Of a stretch of 64,000 bases of DNA, positions 1 to 9,249 are shown piece by piece (position 1 is the stretch's first letter; the number at the start of each line of letters is the position of its first letter). The notes beneath the pieces are model-generated. The model was given only the letters and a program-made list of their open reading frames with translations, had not been told where the DNA came from and did not search any database. The translations under genes and the position numbers were made by a program. The stretch comes from QHXW01 sp963752965 (GTDB lineage: Bacteria; Acidobacteriota; Terriglobia; Bryobacterales; Bryobacteraceae): positions 62,001-126,000 of the forward strand of contig CAVWAJ010000010.1 in assembly GCA_963752965.1 (NCBI GenBank), written 5' to 3'.

Positions 1-40
1 GGACCGCAATTTGCTCAGGGTCCGCCGCCACGCCATTTGG

Positions 41-286
41 CTATATTTTTGCGCCGGCGAAGATACCGATCATGATAATCACATCCGCGCCTGCGTGAAA
101 TAGCGCCGACCCCCAAAGTGCCCCGGTCTTTTGCGTGATGTAGCGGGAGTAAGCCGTTTCTTCGGACAGCCTCCCATGCTGGATGTCAAAAGCCTGCGAG
201 ACGGAAACCTCGCGACGATTCAGCGCCGCCTCTAGCGCTGACATGCCCGGTAACCCAAAGGTTCGGCGTGTTCTCAACCGTTGCAA
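41..286 (-). pseudogene. CPBP-type intramembrane protease, C-terminal fragment
   Basis: The last 30 or so residues form one hydrophobic helix containing the HAGAD motif after GALWGSALF, which resembles the third conserved motif of CPBP (CAAX-protease-like) membrane proteins. The N-terminal part has none of the expected earlier EE..R motif or membrane helices, and only about 80 codons are open. A full family member has 200-300 residues, so this is read as a truncated or decayed 3' remnant. The assignment rests on one motif and is moderate at best. Confidence 0.4.
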
Positions 287-328
287 ACACGCCGAGTCAC
301 AGCGCGCTGTTAATTTACGGAACGTCGC

Positions 329-1771
329 TCACGGTGCAGGCGGGAGCGAGACATTCTCGGCCACGTACAGCACGAGGGAGATCCTGCCGGAGTTTTCGAG
401 GCGATGATACTCTAGTGCGGCGCCGCCATCTTTTAGTGGGGTTCTTCTGAGCGGCACATTCTTATCGCCAATTTTTAGCCGCACACTGTCGAGTCCCACC
501 TGCATCGTTTTATCACCGCCGGTGAAGCTCGCGTGGCCCCACGCTTTGGAGCCGATGGGGGCTACGATGACGCCGTCCACTTGAATATCCTTAGCCAGCA
601 TGAAGGCGACCGGTCCGCCGCTTTCCGTCTTCGAATTCCAATCGTCCACTGAAATCAGCGAGACCGGCGTTCCTTCGGGCAGAATCCGTTGGGAGAGCCC
701 CGCTGCGATTTTGGGCACGTGGGTGGTGATGTGGCGCAGAATGAACTCATGGAGCAGATTATCTTCCGCCCTGCCTGCGAATCCGAGCAGGACGTCATCG
801 GCAAGCCGCCGCACGGGCCGCGAGGTGGATGGATAATACAGCGTAGAAAGCTCGTGGGACGCCATACCTCCCAAAACGTCGGAATAATCGAACTGCCAAT
901 TCCCGTTATCGCCCTTGGCCACAAATGCAGTTCCTATGGCGTAGAGAACTCGCGAGCGGATGCTGCCGGTACCCTTATAGAAGTAGCGGGGATCCTGGTG
1001 AAAGATCGACTGCATAACCACGCGTCCAATGATCACGCGACTTACCCGGTTAGCGTATTGAGCCCCGAAACGCTTCGCGTAGCCCTCCGTCCCCTGGCCG
1101 AATTCAGGATAGTTGTTCCGGGCCTGTTGGATTCCCGCGGAAATGCCGGTGCCAAGGAGCGAAACCGGATCGATGATCGTTTTCAAGCCAAGCTGAAATT
1201 TCTGCGCCGCGGTCAGAGGGGCCGCGTTCGGCGCATAGCTGACGAAGAAATCTGGAAGCACGCCTAACAGGCGTTGCTTCTCCTCGGTTTTAAGTTGCTC
1301 CGTGGCCAGTTCGTGCTGCGACAGAGTAACGTTCACCGAGGATGACGCGGCAGCCACCTGCAGTACAGCGGATAGCAACGGTTGAGTATCGCTTGAAGCG
1401 ACCGCCACGTTCGTCACGGTCCAAACCGCGAATCCAGAGGCGGCGATCGTGATCTTGTAATTTCCGGGCTCCACGGCGGAAAAGCGGAAGGACCCGGCTT
1501 GGTCTGTGGTCGCTGTACGCTGACTTGTGGAGGCGGCAGTTTCCAAAGTGACAATGGCGCCCGCCACTGCCGAGCCGGAGCTGTCCTTCACGGCGCCCTG
1601 GATGGCGCCGGGCGTGCTTCGTTGTGCCTCTGCAGATTGGGCGGATGCCAATCCTGGAATAAACATCATCCAAAGCGCCGGCACCAGGCACGGAAGCATT
1701 GGGCGAAACGTCCATGGCCGCACCTCGTTCGCTGTTCGACTTAACCAAACGGCGATCCGTAATGTTGTCAT
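329..1771 (-). CDS. Secreted protein with carboxypeptidase regulatory-like N-terminal domain
   Basis: About 480 residues. A hydrophobic stretch ending GLASAQS is a likely Sec signal peptide. It is followed by a carboxypeptidase-regulatory-like (Ig-fold) domain with the typical GAIQGAVKDSSGSAVAGA start and a GNYKITIAASGF strand. The rest of the protein is a domain I cannot name; it may be membrane-associated or a small barrel. Such proteins are common in Acidobacteria and sit in the periplasm or outer membrane. The frame stays open to 1909, but the ATG at 1771 (MTTLRI) or at 1699 (MLPCLVP) is a more plausible start because the extra N-terminus is not signal-like. A promoter-like sequence lies about 250 nt upstream on the same strand. 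Function unknown. Confidence 0.75.
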   Translation of the reverse strand: MTTLRIAVWLSRTANEVRPWTFRPMLPCLVPALWMMFIPGLASAQSAEAQRSTPGAIQGAVKDSSGSAVAGAIVTLETAASTSQRTATTDQAGSFRFSAVEPGNYKITIAASGFAVWTVTNVAVASSDTQPLLSAVLQVAAASSSVNVTLSQHELATEQLKTEEKQRLLGVLPDFFVSYAPNAAPLTAAQKFQLGLKTIIDPVSLLGTGISAGIQQARNNYPEFGQGTEGYAKRFGAQYANRVSRVIIGRVVMQSIFHQDPRYFYKGTGSIRSRVLYAIGTAFVAKGDNGNWQFDYSDVLGGMASHELSTLYYPSTSRPVRRLADDVLLGFAGRAEDNLLHEFILRHITTHVPKIAAGLSQRILPEGTPVSLISVDDWNSKTESGGPVAFMLAKDIQVDGVIVAPIGSKAWGHASFTGGDKTMQVGLDSVRLKIGDKNVPLRRTPLKDGGAALEYHRLENSGRISLVLYVAENVSLPPAP

Positions 1772-1909
1772 CTGCTCTGTTGGCGATTTATGCCTCGACG
1801 TCACCGGAAAAGGCGCTGTTTGCAAGTGACGCGGCCCATGTGTGGCCGGTTTCAATGTAATACTGATGGGTTCACAGGTATTCTTCTCGTTGCTTGTCAA
1901 AAAGACCAC

Positions 1910-2505
1910 TCCGGAGTTCCAAAACGGCAGCTTTCACCCGGTCCTGCACGGCTTGGGGGAGCGCAAGCTGGTGAAAACGAGGCAGTAAGAAGTCGCGGGC
2001 CGCGTCCGCAGCTATATTAATACACTGTACACTAAGCGCGGTCAAGACCGACCGTCATGGAACTTCGGTCACCTACTCCAGTGGCAATGGGTCAGACGCG
2101 GGCTACTCCTGGGACGCTAGGGCACCCGGTCGATCAGCCTGAACGGTCGAGATTAGGATTCCAACAGGAACGTGTGCGTCAATTCGGGCCAGAAACGGCG
2201 TTGGAGGAAGTTGAATACAGGCAGCGGTGCCATGTCGCCGAGAAATCTGGAAGAGAGGGGTCGTCACAGTCATCTCGCGACGCATCCGCCACAGAGAACG
2301 CAGTCTCTCCCTAGACGAATCCAAATTTTGGGTGAATCGCGACTAGCCAAGCGCAAAGCGATTGGCTACCTCCGACCTCGTTCTTCACATTGTTACAGCT
2401 TTTCGCCAATATCGGCGAAGTCTAGTCGCGTCGCGGGTTGAACTGCGCGTAGGTGCTAGTTCTTCCCCAGTGCCAGATAAACAGCGGTCGGAGCCGCTCG
2501 GCTGG
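1910..2505. other. Intergenic region
   Basis: Several short open frames overlap here on both strands, but none has a recognisable domain or consistent coding character. The only signal I see is the minus-strand promoter-like sequence at 2017-2045. Confidence 0.6.
2017..2045 (-). promoter_or_regulatory. Sigma-70-like promoter with GTGTA direct repeat
   Basis: Read on the minus strand, TTGACC (2045-2040) is followed by a 17-nt spacer and TATTAA (2022-2017), a near-canonical -35/-10 pair pointing at the secreted-protein gene. Between and overlapping the boxes, GTGTAC-A-GTGTAT forms a direct repeat that could be an operator. Predicted from sequence only. Confidence 0.45.
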
Positions 2506-3516
2506 CTAACTATCGCTGTCGCGGCGCTTCAAGGTTGGCCGCTCATCCTGATCGGCCGGCGCTTTCTTGTCGTCGCTGCCGTCGTCGATCGGTCCGCTGC
2601 CTGGGTTGCGGCGTAAGGTCGGCCGGCTGGGGTCGTCCTTCTTGTCGGTCCGGCGCCGGTTGTGCAGCATCGCCAGACGATCCTTCACGTCATTGAACTC
2701 CGAGGTGTTCACCACGTATTCCGGCTTGGACTTCAAGTACTTTGCGATGTTACTTTGCGACGCCTTGATGCGGTCATCCGTCATGGGGTGGGTAGAGAAA
2801 ACCTTCGACATCGTCCCGGGCTTCTTTTTCTCCAGCGTTTGGATCTTCTCGAAGAAGTCGACGAAACAGGTGGGATCGTAGCCGGTCTTGTACATGTACT
2901 CCAGCCCCAGCTTGTCGGCTTCCGACTCGAACGCGCGCGAGAACGACAGGAAGCCCATGGGAATGGCCAACCCGGCGCCCTGCCGAACGGCGTAACCGGT
3001 CCAGCCATAAGGGATAGCGATCGCGGCGGCAATCATTGCGATCTGCGCGATCTCCCCGCGCGTGGCTTGCTTCGTTCCATGACGCGCGGCCACGTGCGCG
3101 ATTTCGTGTGCCATCACACCCGCCAGCTCCGCTTCATTATCGGCCTTGAGAATCAGGCCGGAGTTTACAAAAAAGAATCCGCCGGGCAGGGCGAAGGCGT
3201 TGACCTCTTCGGAATCCACCACCTTGATCGTGAATGGAACCTTGGCGTCGGAGTTGCGCACCAGGTTCTGGCCCAAGCGGTTGACGTATTCAGCAATCAC
3301 CGGGTCGTCAACCATCTTAGCCTGCCGCTCGACTTCCTGCGCCAGTCGTTTTCCGATCGCGATTTCCTTTTCGAGCGAGTAGAAGTTGACTCCCTTGCCG
3401 ACGTCACGATCCCCGATGGCATCGGGATCGTTTTTCTTGTCATCGCCAAACGAAGCCGGGGGGACGAGCGCTACGGCCAGAAACAACGCAAAGGAAACGA
3501 CGGAGAATCGCTTCAT
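2506..3516 (-). CDS. M48 family zinc metalloprotease, secreted
   Basis: 336 residues. An N-terminal signal peptide (MKRFSVVSFALFLAVALVPPA) implies export. The catalytic zinc site HEIAH lies at residues 137-141, and the third ligand is in FESEADKLG around 197-201, the ExxxD arrangement of the M48 family. The region upstream (NAFALPGG) is also typical of M48 proteins such as BepA/YfgC and LoiP. The C-terminal tail is charged and proline-rich, without TPR repeats. Likely role: periplasmic quality control of outer-membrane proteins, by family analogy. Transcribed alone; the next gene on this strand is about 600 nt downstream. Confidence 0.9.
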   Translation of the reverse strand: MKRFSVVSFALFLAVALVPPASFGDDKKNDPDAIGDRDVGKGVNFYSLEKEIAIGKRLAQEVERQAKMVDDPVIAEYVNRLGQNLVRNSDAKVPFTIKVVDSEEVNAFALPGGFFFVNSGLILKADNEAELAGVMAHEIAHVAARHGTKQATRGEIAQIAMIAAAIAIPYGWTGYAVRQGAGLAIPMGFLSFSRAFESEADKLGLEYMYKTGYDPTCFVDFFEKIQTLEKKKPGTMSKVFSTHPMTDDRIKASQSNIAKYLKSKPEYVVNTSEFNDVKDRLAMLHNRRRTDKKDDPSRPTLRRNPGSGPIDDGSDDKKAPADQDERPTLKRRDSDS

Positions 3517-4577
3517 CGGGTTTTTCCCCTTTCTACGATTATAAGCCCGGACTTGCCATTAATTATAGATACATAAATAACGGATGCGATGGGAGAAGTG
3601 GGTACCGCCCGGCAAGCTGCGGACCTGTCCCCTGCGCTTTGTTTTGCGTTTCTGCGGCTCACACAAGCGGGAAACAGCTCTCTTAGGAACAGCCGGGGTG
3701 GACGTCATGTCCATCGGCTCCAATTCGAGCTAGGAGTCCGTCCGAGAAACATCTGACTAACTAGGCTCCTCGTTGAAATGTAAATCGGAAAAGTCAGTCG
3801 AGGCGACTCTTGCTTAATAGAAGCCTCTGGCGTGTCCAGCGAGTCGTTCCGACCCCGCAGGAGGGGGAAATGCGTTGACATTTTTCTGCGCGATCTATTC
3901 GCTCGTGGTGGGCATCCTACAAGACGCCCAGAGTCTCGATGTCATTCGAGAGGTCCACCGTGCCGAAAAATAAGATCGGTCTATGCATCTTGTCCCGGCG
4001 ACTTACATGGTAGTTCACAAGCGAGCGTGAGTTCCCGTTTTAAGCTGACAGTTTGGGCAGCTCGTGGAGTAAGACTACGGCGTTGACGATGATGGAGAGG
4101 ACCCCGATATCGATTCGCGTCTTGACTTCCCCAGACAGTGCGCCGTGCGCATCGATCGTAACAGAGACGCAAGTGAAACAAGGCCAGAATCGCGCTAATG
4201 CGTTGGTTCCGCTCGCAAAAACGCTAGTCGGCGTGCACCGCCTACCCCAAAACCATCGTCTAAAGCGAACCTAGTAGACTCTCCAAAGTGCACGTTTCGA
4301 CCACTCCGATATCGGAGCGACCCGCTATCCCCTGTTTTGACCTGGCTTTCGTGACTTGGTAAGTGCTGGGAATGTCAATGGCGGGCGCTGATGTCCCGTA
4401 TCGAAGCGCGACCATAGTCCGCCGCCGGATCATAACCACATCCGTTTGTAACTCGAATCCCTCCGATACTGGGACATTATTTGTCAGCCGATATTAGTTA
4501 GCCTCCTAAGTATTCCGTAGGAGTCAGTCACACTATTTTCTCTTGAAGTCTGACTCACACAACCGGATAATGAAGGC
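3517..4577. other. Long intergenic region
   Basis: About 1 kb without a convincing gene. Short open frames at 3832-4086, 3981-4181 and 4053-4274 have no recognisable motif, overlap each other and are low complexity in places. No tRNA, repeat or hairpin-plus-T-run was noticed. Confidence 0.6.
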
Positions 4578-5213
4578 ATGGCGCGGCTCTGCGGCACCTG
4601 TAACCATAAGAACCGATCGGAGATTGAGCGTGCCCTCGAATCGGGACAATCGATCCGCGCCGTCGGTGCGCGTTTTGGAGTCTCACGTTCTGCGTTACAG
4701 CGGCACGCGAGCCATCTCCTGAGGGCGACGCCACCGCAGACCAATGAGCCTGTCGGTCCGGAAGAACGGCCGGCTCAAAGTCTTGATACCGCAGACGTCG
4801 TCCCGGCAGTCTTATCTCCATTGACGTCCATGCCGGAGCCACTTGAGCCTGAGTCACCGAATCGACTGACACCCTTATCAGGACAGCCCGAGCCTGAGGC
4901 ACCCAGTCAACCGGCAGTGGCACAGGAACGACCTGCGCTCCTGAAGAACAACAGTGGTCGACCAGGTCCCTGTCCCGTTTGCGGCTCAAACCGTTGGCGG
5001 CAGCTCGATGGTCATCTAACCTGTGACGTGTGCCATCCGCTGCCGAGCCCCGGCACATTCGTTTATACGGGACGGGCAGTAAAGGAACTACGAGGCGCCT
5101 CGACGCCGATGGTCAGCAGCGTGCCTTCAATCCGCGGGCCAATAGCCCTATCGGGCTGTGAAAGTGACTCTGCCAGCAAGCGTAGCTCAGGACAGCTATG
5201 GGGACGGGGCTGA
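4578..5213 (+). CDS. HTH and zinc-ribbon DNA-binding protein
   Basis: 211 residues in three parts. Residues 1-50 carry a CGTCNHKNRSEIERAL start and a helix-turn-helix (IRAVGARFGVSRSALQRH) of the kind found in phage and mobile-element regulators. A proline/glutamate-rich linker covers about residues 50-125. A CPVCGSNRW...CDVC four-cysteine ribbon lies near residues 132-152, followed by an unstructured tail. It probably binds DNA and may act as a small regulator; no target is visible. It is a single gene with no partner on its strand. The middle and tail look poorly constrained, so the true end of the conserved part may be near residue 165. Confidence 0.6.
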   Translation: MARLCGTCNHKNRSEIERALESGQSIRAVGARFGVSRSALQRHASHLLRATPPQTNEPVGPEERPAQSLDTADVVPAVLSPLTSMPEPLEPESPNRLTPLSGQPEPEAPSQPAVAQERPALLKNNSGRPGPCPVCGSNRWRQLDGHLTCDVCHPLPSPGTFVYTGRAVKELRGASTPMVSSVPSIRGPIALSGCESDSASKRSSGQLWGRG

Positions 5214-5436
5214 ATGCCGAGCGTTCGAAAGTGGTCGCCGCGGTAACTACGTCGAGATCCGCAGCCGCTTTCCGTCCCGCAATTAGTCAACCCGCCGCTG
5301 GCGCACACAACATCCTGAAGACGCGCTGATCCGACCCCCATTGAAGGTCTGATCCTCCAGCACTGGATCAAACCTTACCCTCCCCCATTGCACTTGGCAC
5401 TCTGGCGTGGTACTGAACTTGGGCAAGGAGGTCGTC

Positions 5437-5610
5437 ATGGCCGAAAAGAAGGTCGAGAAATGCGCTCATCCTGGTTGCAACTGCCCAGCAGCAAAGGGCA
5501 GCAAATATTGTGGATCGTACTGCGAGGGGTCCGCTAACCGCCCGTCTATCGCCTGCAATTGCGGACACGGGGAGTGCGCTGCCGGGGAAGCGGTGCGGGC
5601 AGGGCGATAG
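5437..5610 (+). CDS. Metallothionein (prokaryotic SmtA/BmtA type)
   Basis: 57 residues from the ATG at 5437, chosen because a strong AAGGAGG ribosome-binding site lies at 5425-5431 and because the family starts at this point (MAEKKVEKCAHPGCNCP). Cysteines occur in the family pattern CxxxxCxC, then YCGSYC, then CNCGHGEC, which gives the zinc/cadmium-cluster ligands together with histidine. Conserved KGSKYCG and NCGH segments match bacterial metallothioneins (PF02069). Cytosolic metal sequestration is expected. No smtB-like repressor gene is adjacent. The last residues (AAGEAVRAGR) are variable tail. Confidence 0.88.
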   Translation: MAEKKVEKCAHPGCNCPAAKGSKYCGSYCEGSANRPSIACNCGHGECAAGEAVRAGR

Positions 5611-6107
5611 AATCGTCAAAGCTCCCGACCGGTGGCAAGACGCCATTTTGTATAGGGCTGAAGTTTGTTGGGCTCTTCTTGGGGCGATTGCCGGTATAGG
5701 ATTGTTGCCGGAGCAAGAATCTAAGAGCCGTCAACGCGCTTTCCCGCATTGCGAGATCACACCCACCTCGCAACTACCCGTCCATTCGATAGTGGGTCAG
5801 TTTCCGACTTTAGCGACTTTCCGTCCAAGTGAATTAACGTCCGGGTTCCCGACGATCCACCCAGAGCACCCAAGTTCTCGCCAGCTATACGCCGCGTCGC
5901 GGATTGATCTCCCGGAACGGGCCATTAGAGGCGCATCGATTTCTGCACGACCACGCATCGTGCACGTTACGGCCAAATCATTGTGGACAGCATCGAGCGC
6001 GTCGCAAATCCGCTTCGGATACTCCAAGGCCTGTTCGACCGGGTAAAGAGGGGCCTTTGATCTGAGAAACCAACCTCCGCTCGAGGCTCATCTCGTACGA
6101 GACAATA
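5611..6107. other. Intergenic region
   Basis: Overlapping short open frames on both strands (for example 5797-6027 minus) show no domain I recognise. No terminator or RNA gene was noticed. Confidence 0.5.
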
Positions 6108-7505
6108 CTAGAGGCGCAGGAGCTTCAGGATCCGTGATAAAATTGGATTGGGTATATTACGATGCTGCATGATACTTGCCCGATCGGGTGACCTCTTGAG
6201 CGCGGTCAGCTCCTCCGGGACTTTTTCGAACAAGATCGCTAAATCTCCCCCGGCCTTTGTGTCTTGATCCAAATCCTTCAACCAGTCGTTCCATTCTTCC
6301 TCCGGCACGAGCGCCTTGGCCGCACTGAGGTCCGCAAGAGGAGAATGGAACCAGTTGGTTCCTTGCGAAGCTGCGGCGTTTTCCAGGCATACGTAGCAAG
6401 CACGGTTGAAATAGGCTTTGCGGGCGAACCGGCGCGATTCTTCGTCATCCGGATCGGCCCCTTTGATCAACTCCGTCAGGGTCTGGATCGCCTCGCGGAC
6501 GGTGTGATCGCGCTTTTCTATCCAAGCGATCGCCAACAATGCCGACGGCTGGTTGCTTTCGTCTTCCAAGCTGTTCCGGAAGTGCTGCTCCGCGATTTCC
6601 CTTTGTCGCTTACACTGCTCCTCCTGCTGGAGCGAAAAGCTTCGCTCCAGGTACATCAACCCGAGATCGGCTTTGATTTGGGCGCGGCGGGCAGCTACCT
6701 CGTGACAAAACGTGAGAGCCGTTTCGAAATAGAGAATCGAGCGACAGCGATCGGCCTCGAGAGGTTCGCGCCCCTGCTCGCGATCAGTGACATACTTCGA
6801 GCCGTAAACGCGCCCGAGATGGTGGTAGACCTGGCTGGCCTGTCGGCTGTAAGAGACCACCTTATCGAGTGAGAAGAAGCCGAACGCGCCCACCGCGAAT
6901 TCCGCCAGTGCGATTCGCTGCTTTGCCATGGGGTCGGTGTCGAGGCGGTCGAAAAGTTTCGATCTCCAATCCACTGTGCGGACGTCCAAAACTCTCGATG
7001 ATAGTGCCAGAATCGAAGCCAGCGCGCTATCCATCTCGCCAAGAGCGGGGAACTGGGCGCGGATCATCTCGCGGTAATCCGCCAGTCGGTTCAGTTCGTC
7101 CTTGCCAGCCTCTACCACCTGTTTCAAATTGAAATATGCAGTTAACCCCAGGGCAGCCGCGTAGATAGCCGCGATCCAGACCAAAGCTGCAATGGTGTGC
7201 TGCATGAGGTCCGATTGCTTTTCGGCATAATCGAGTTTGAGGCGCAGATGTTCGTAATCCTGCTCGATCTTGCGCACCCGCGAATCGACTTGGTCGATGG
7301 TAGCTGGCGAGGCCGGCGGCGTAACCCGAATGGTCTGTGGCGGCTGCGAGATCCAGGCGTAGACCGCCGCGGCAAGGCAGGTCAGCGTAACAATCCCGAA
7401 CAGGACCAGCAAAACCAGGATCAACTTCTGAAGAGCCATGCGAGCGTTCGCATCCCGCTCGCTTCCGGACCCAATCGCTCTCGATCCTCGCTCCCGATGT
7501 TTCAT
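6108..7505 (-). CDS. Membrane protein with coiled coil and helical-repeat C-terminal region
   Basis: 465 residues. A first membrane helix (about 24-50, LILVLLVLFGIVTLTCLAAA) is followed by a short linker, a coiled coil near 70-100 (VDSRVRKIEQDYEHLRLKL), a second membrane helix (about 106-126, TIAALVWIAAIYAAALGLTA) and a long alpha-helical cytosolic or periplasmic region. That region contains TPR-like helix pairs: RCRSILYFETALTFCHEV, RQREIAEQHFRNSLE and AIQTLTELIKGADP. Such repeats usually mediate protein contacts. The partner is unknown and there is no operon; function not assigned. Confidence 0.7.
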   Translation of the reverse strand: MKHRERGSRAIGSGSERDANARMALQKLILVLLVLFGIVTLTCLAAAVYAWISQPPQTIRVTPPASPATIDQVDSRVRKIEQDYEHLRLKLDYAEKQSDLMQHTIAALVWIAAIYAAALGLTAYFNLKQVVEAGKDELNRLADYREMIRAQFPALGEMDSALASILALSSRVLDVRTVDWRSKLFDRLDTDPMAKQRIALAEFAVGAFGFFSLDKVVSYSRQASQVYHHLGRVYGSKYVTDREQGREPLEADRCRSILYFETALTFCHEVAARRAQIKADLGLMYLERSFSLQQEEQCKRQREIAEQHFRNSLEDESNQPSALLAIAWIEKRDHTVREAIQTLTELIKGADPDDEESRRFARKAYFNRACYVCLENAAASQGTNWFHSPLADLSAAKALVPEEEWNDWLKDLDQDTKAGGDLAILFEKVPEELTALKRSPDRASIMQHRNIPNPILSRILKLLRL

Positions 7506-8067
7506 GGATTCTCCAGTCCCTTAACGACACTCCTGAGCGAGTAGTGCAGGATGCGATTATATACCAGACCTCCGGATGACAGAGCTTTAGCTTTAGCCCG
7601 CTGTCCTGCAAACTCCTCCGTGGCCAGTAATCCGTCTGTAAGGTTGGCACCCCCCTGGTTGAGACGCGAGTGGGAGGTGGTCCGCGGTGCCGCACCTGAC
7701 CGACCCGCGATCGGCGCCTGGGACGCATCACGGTAGATCTCTATCGGAAGCGGCCCGGCTGAACAGTTTCGAGGAAACGGGACAAGGCTGAGGCCGGGCC
7801 GTTTCGGATCGAGTCGTAAGAAGGAAGCGGCTGGCGTGGCGCGCTGGAGGCTGCTAGCTATGGGGTTTGAATGGTGATCCTTCGAGTGCAGCTGCGGGAG
7901 ACAGATGACTTGCCGGGCTGGGGCACGGTGAGATCCCGGTGGAAGAGGCCGCGAGGACCAAGGCGGCGAGCGATTTGTGCCAGAACAGGTGAGTCGTTAC
8001 AGGGAGCAGGCACACGTGGAGGAAGGCGTCGCCGAAGCCACACCCGGTGAGCAAAAGTGGTTGGGCG
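7506..8067. other. Spacer holding the distal end of the IS91-type element
   Basis: No gene is supported here. The part from about 7740 to the transposase stop contains a GC-rich stem-loop (7751-7801) and is probably the transposase-side end of the IS91-type element. A minus-strand open frame (7854-8120) overlaps the transposase end and is not considered a gene. Confidence 0.45.
7751..7801. repeat. Nested stem-loop near the end of the IS91-type element
   Basis: CGGCCCGGC at 7751 pairs with GCCGGGCCG ending at 7801. Inside it, GTTTC-GAG-GAAAC (7766-7778) forms a second hairpin. IS91-family elements carry subterminal hairpins at their ends, so this may be the origin or terminus structure. Assignment by position only. 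Confidence 0.4.
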
Positions 8068-9249
8068 TTAAGAGCTGTCAAGGTGTTGGGGCGAGCGGCT
8101 TTCCTCCCGGAGCAGCTCATTGGCAGTCAGCCGTTCGACAACCCGCATGGGGCCCTGACAGCAAGGACAGCGCCAGAGGATCGGTTTAACGGCTGACGTT
8201 GTCAGAACTGGCGGCGGTTGGAGGGCCAGCAGCGTACGGCAGAGTGGAAGTAGTGCTCCGCGCCGCCGGTTGGCAAACAACCCGAAGTGGCGGATGCGGG
8301 GAAACGCGCGGGGCAAGATGTGTAGGAGGAAACGCCGCAAGAACTCCTCATGTGTCAGCGTCGTCGTGCGGCGCTTGCTGTGGTGGGCATAGTCTTTCCA
8401 ACGGAATGTCACCTGAGCATCGGTCATGTCGACAATGCGATGGTTTGAGATCGCGACGCGATGTGTGTAGCGTGCCAGATAATGAAGCACATATTCCGGA
8501 CCGCCGAAGGGTTTCTTGGTGTACACGACCCAGTCGTCGCGGAATAGCGTTCGCAGGAAAGCAGAAAACGCCTTCTGCTGAGCCAGTGATCCGCAGGTTC
8601 CGAAGAAGACGAGCTTGTCCTGGCGAAAGGCGCGCCGGAGTCCCGCTACGAACTTGCCGCGAAAGACCCGGCTCAGCACTCGCACCGGCAGGAAGAAATG
8701 ATTCGGCGCGCTGATCCAATGTTGGTGATCCGGTGACAACCCGCCGCCGGGAACCACGCAGTGAATGTGGGGATGCGGCTGCAGAGTCTGGCCCCAGGTA
8801 TGCAGCACGCTCAGGAAACCGATCTCGGCGCCGATGTGCTTCGGATCGGCAGCTACCTCCAGGAGCGCCTCGGCACTGGCCTCGAATAGCAGCTTGAACA
8901 GCACTTTCTTGTTCTGCCAAACGAGGGGAACCAGCGAATGCGGCACGCTGAACACCAGGTGGTAGTAATCCACAGGCAGCAACTCTTGCTGGCGAGCGGC
9001 CAACCACCGATCACGGGCGTTAGTCTGGCACTTCGGGCAATGGCGGTTTCGGCAGGAATTGTAAGAGATGGCCTGATGGCCGCAGCGATCGCACTGGTCG
9101 CGGTGTCCGCCCAGCGCGGCCGTCCGGCAGCGTTCGATCGCGTTGAGCACCTTTACCTGCGGCCATGAGAGGTATTTCTCAAAGCGGTCCATGAATCGCC
9201 GGCCAGACTTGCGGATGAGATCAGCCACCTCCCAGGGTGGCCGATTCAC
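8068..9249 (-). CDS. IS91 family transposase
   Basis: 393 residues. The N-terminal zinc-binding domain has CDRCGHQ and CRNRHCPKC. Next comes the VFSVPHSL region and the metal-binding HPHIHCVVPGGG motif of HUH-type replicative transposases. The YLARYTHRVAISN segment contains the expected catalytic tyrosine region. Length is normal for IS91 transposases, which act by rolling-circle transposition. The start codon overlaps the stop of the upstream recombinase (ATGA), indicating translational coupling. No frameshift is seen, so it may be active. Confidence 0.93.
   Translation of the reverse strand: MNRPPWEVADLIRKSGRRFMDRFEKYLSWPQVKVLNAIERCRTAALGGHRDQCDRCGHQAISYNSCRNRHCPKCQTNARDRWLAARQQELLPVDYYHLVFSVPHSLVPLVWQNKKVLFKLLFEASAEALLEVAADPKHIGAEIGFLSVLHTWGQTLQPHPHIHCVVPGGGLSPDHQHWISAPNHFFLPVRVLSRVFRGKFVAGLRRAFRQDKLVFFGTCGSLAQQKAFSAFLRTLFRDDWVVYTKKPFGGPEYVLHYLARYTHRVAISNHRIVDMTDAQVTFRWKDYAHHSKRRTTTLTHEEFLRRFLLHILPRAFPRIRHFGLFANRRRGALLPLCRTLLALQPPPVLTTSAVKPILWRCPCCQGPMRVVERLTANELLREESRSPQHLDSS

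Noticed and set aside
2662..3576. 304-residue open frame on the plus strand opposite the M48 protease gene
   Set aside because: Antisense shadow in a GC-rich gene; the minus frame has the HEIAH site and a signal peptide.
5797..6027. 76-residue minus-strand open frame
   Set aside because: No motif, no ribosome-binding site and overlapping frames on the other strand; cannot be supported.
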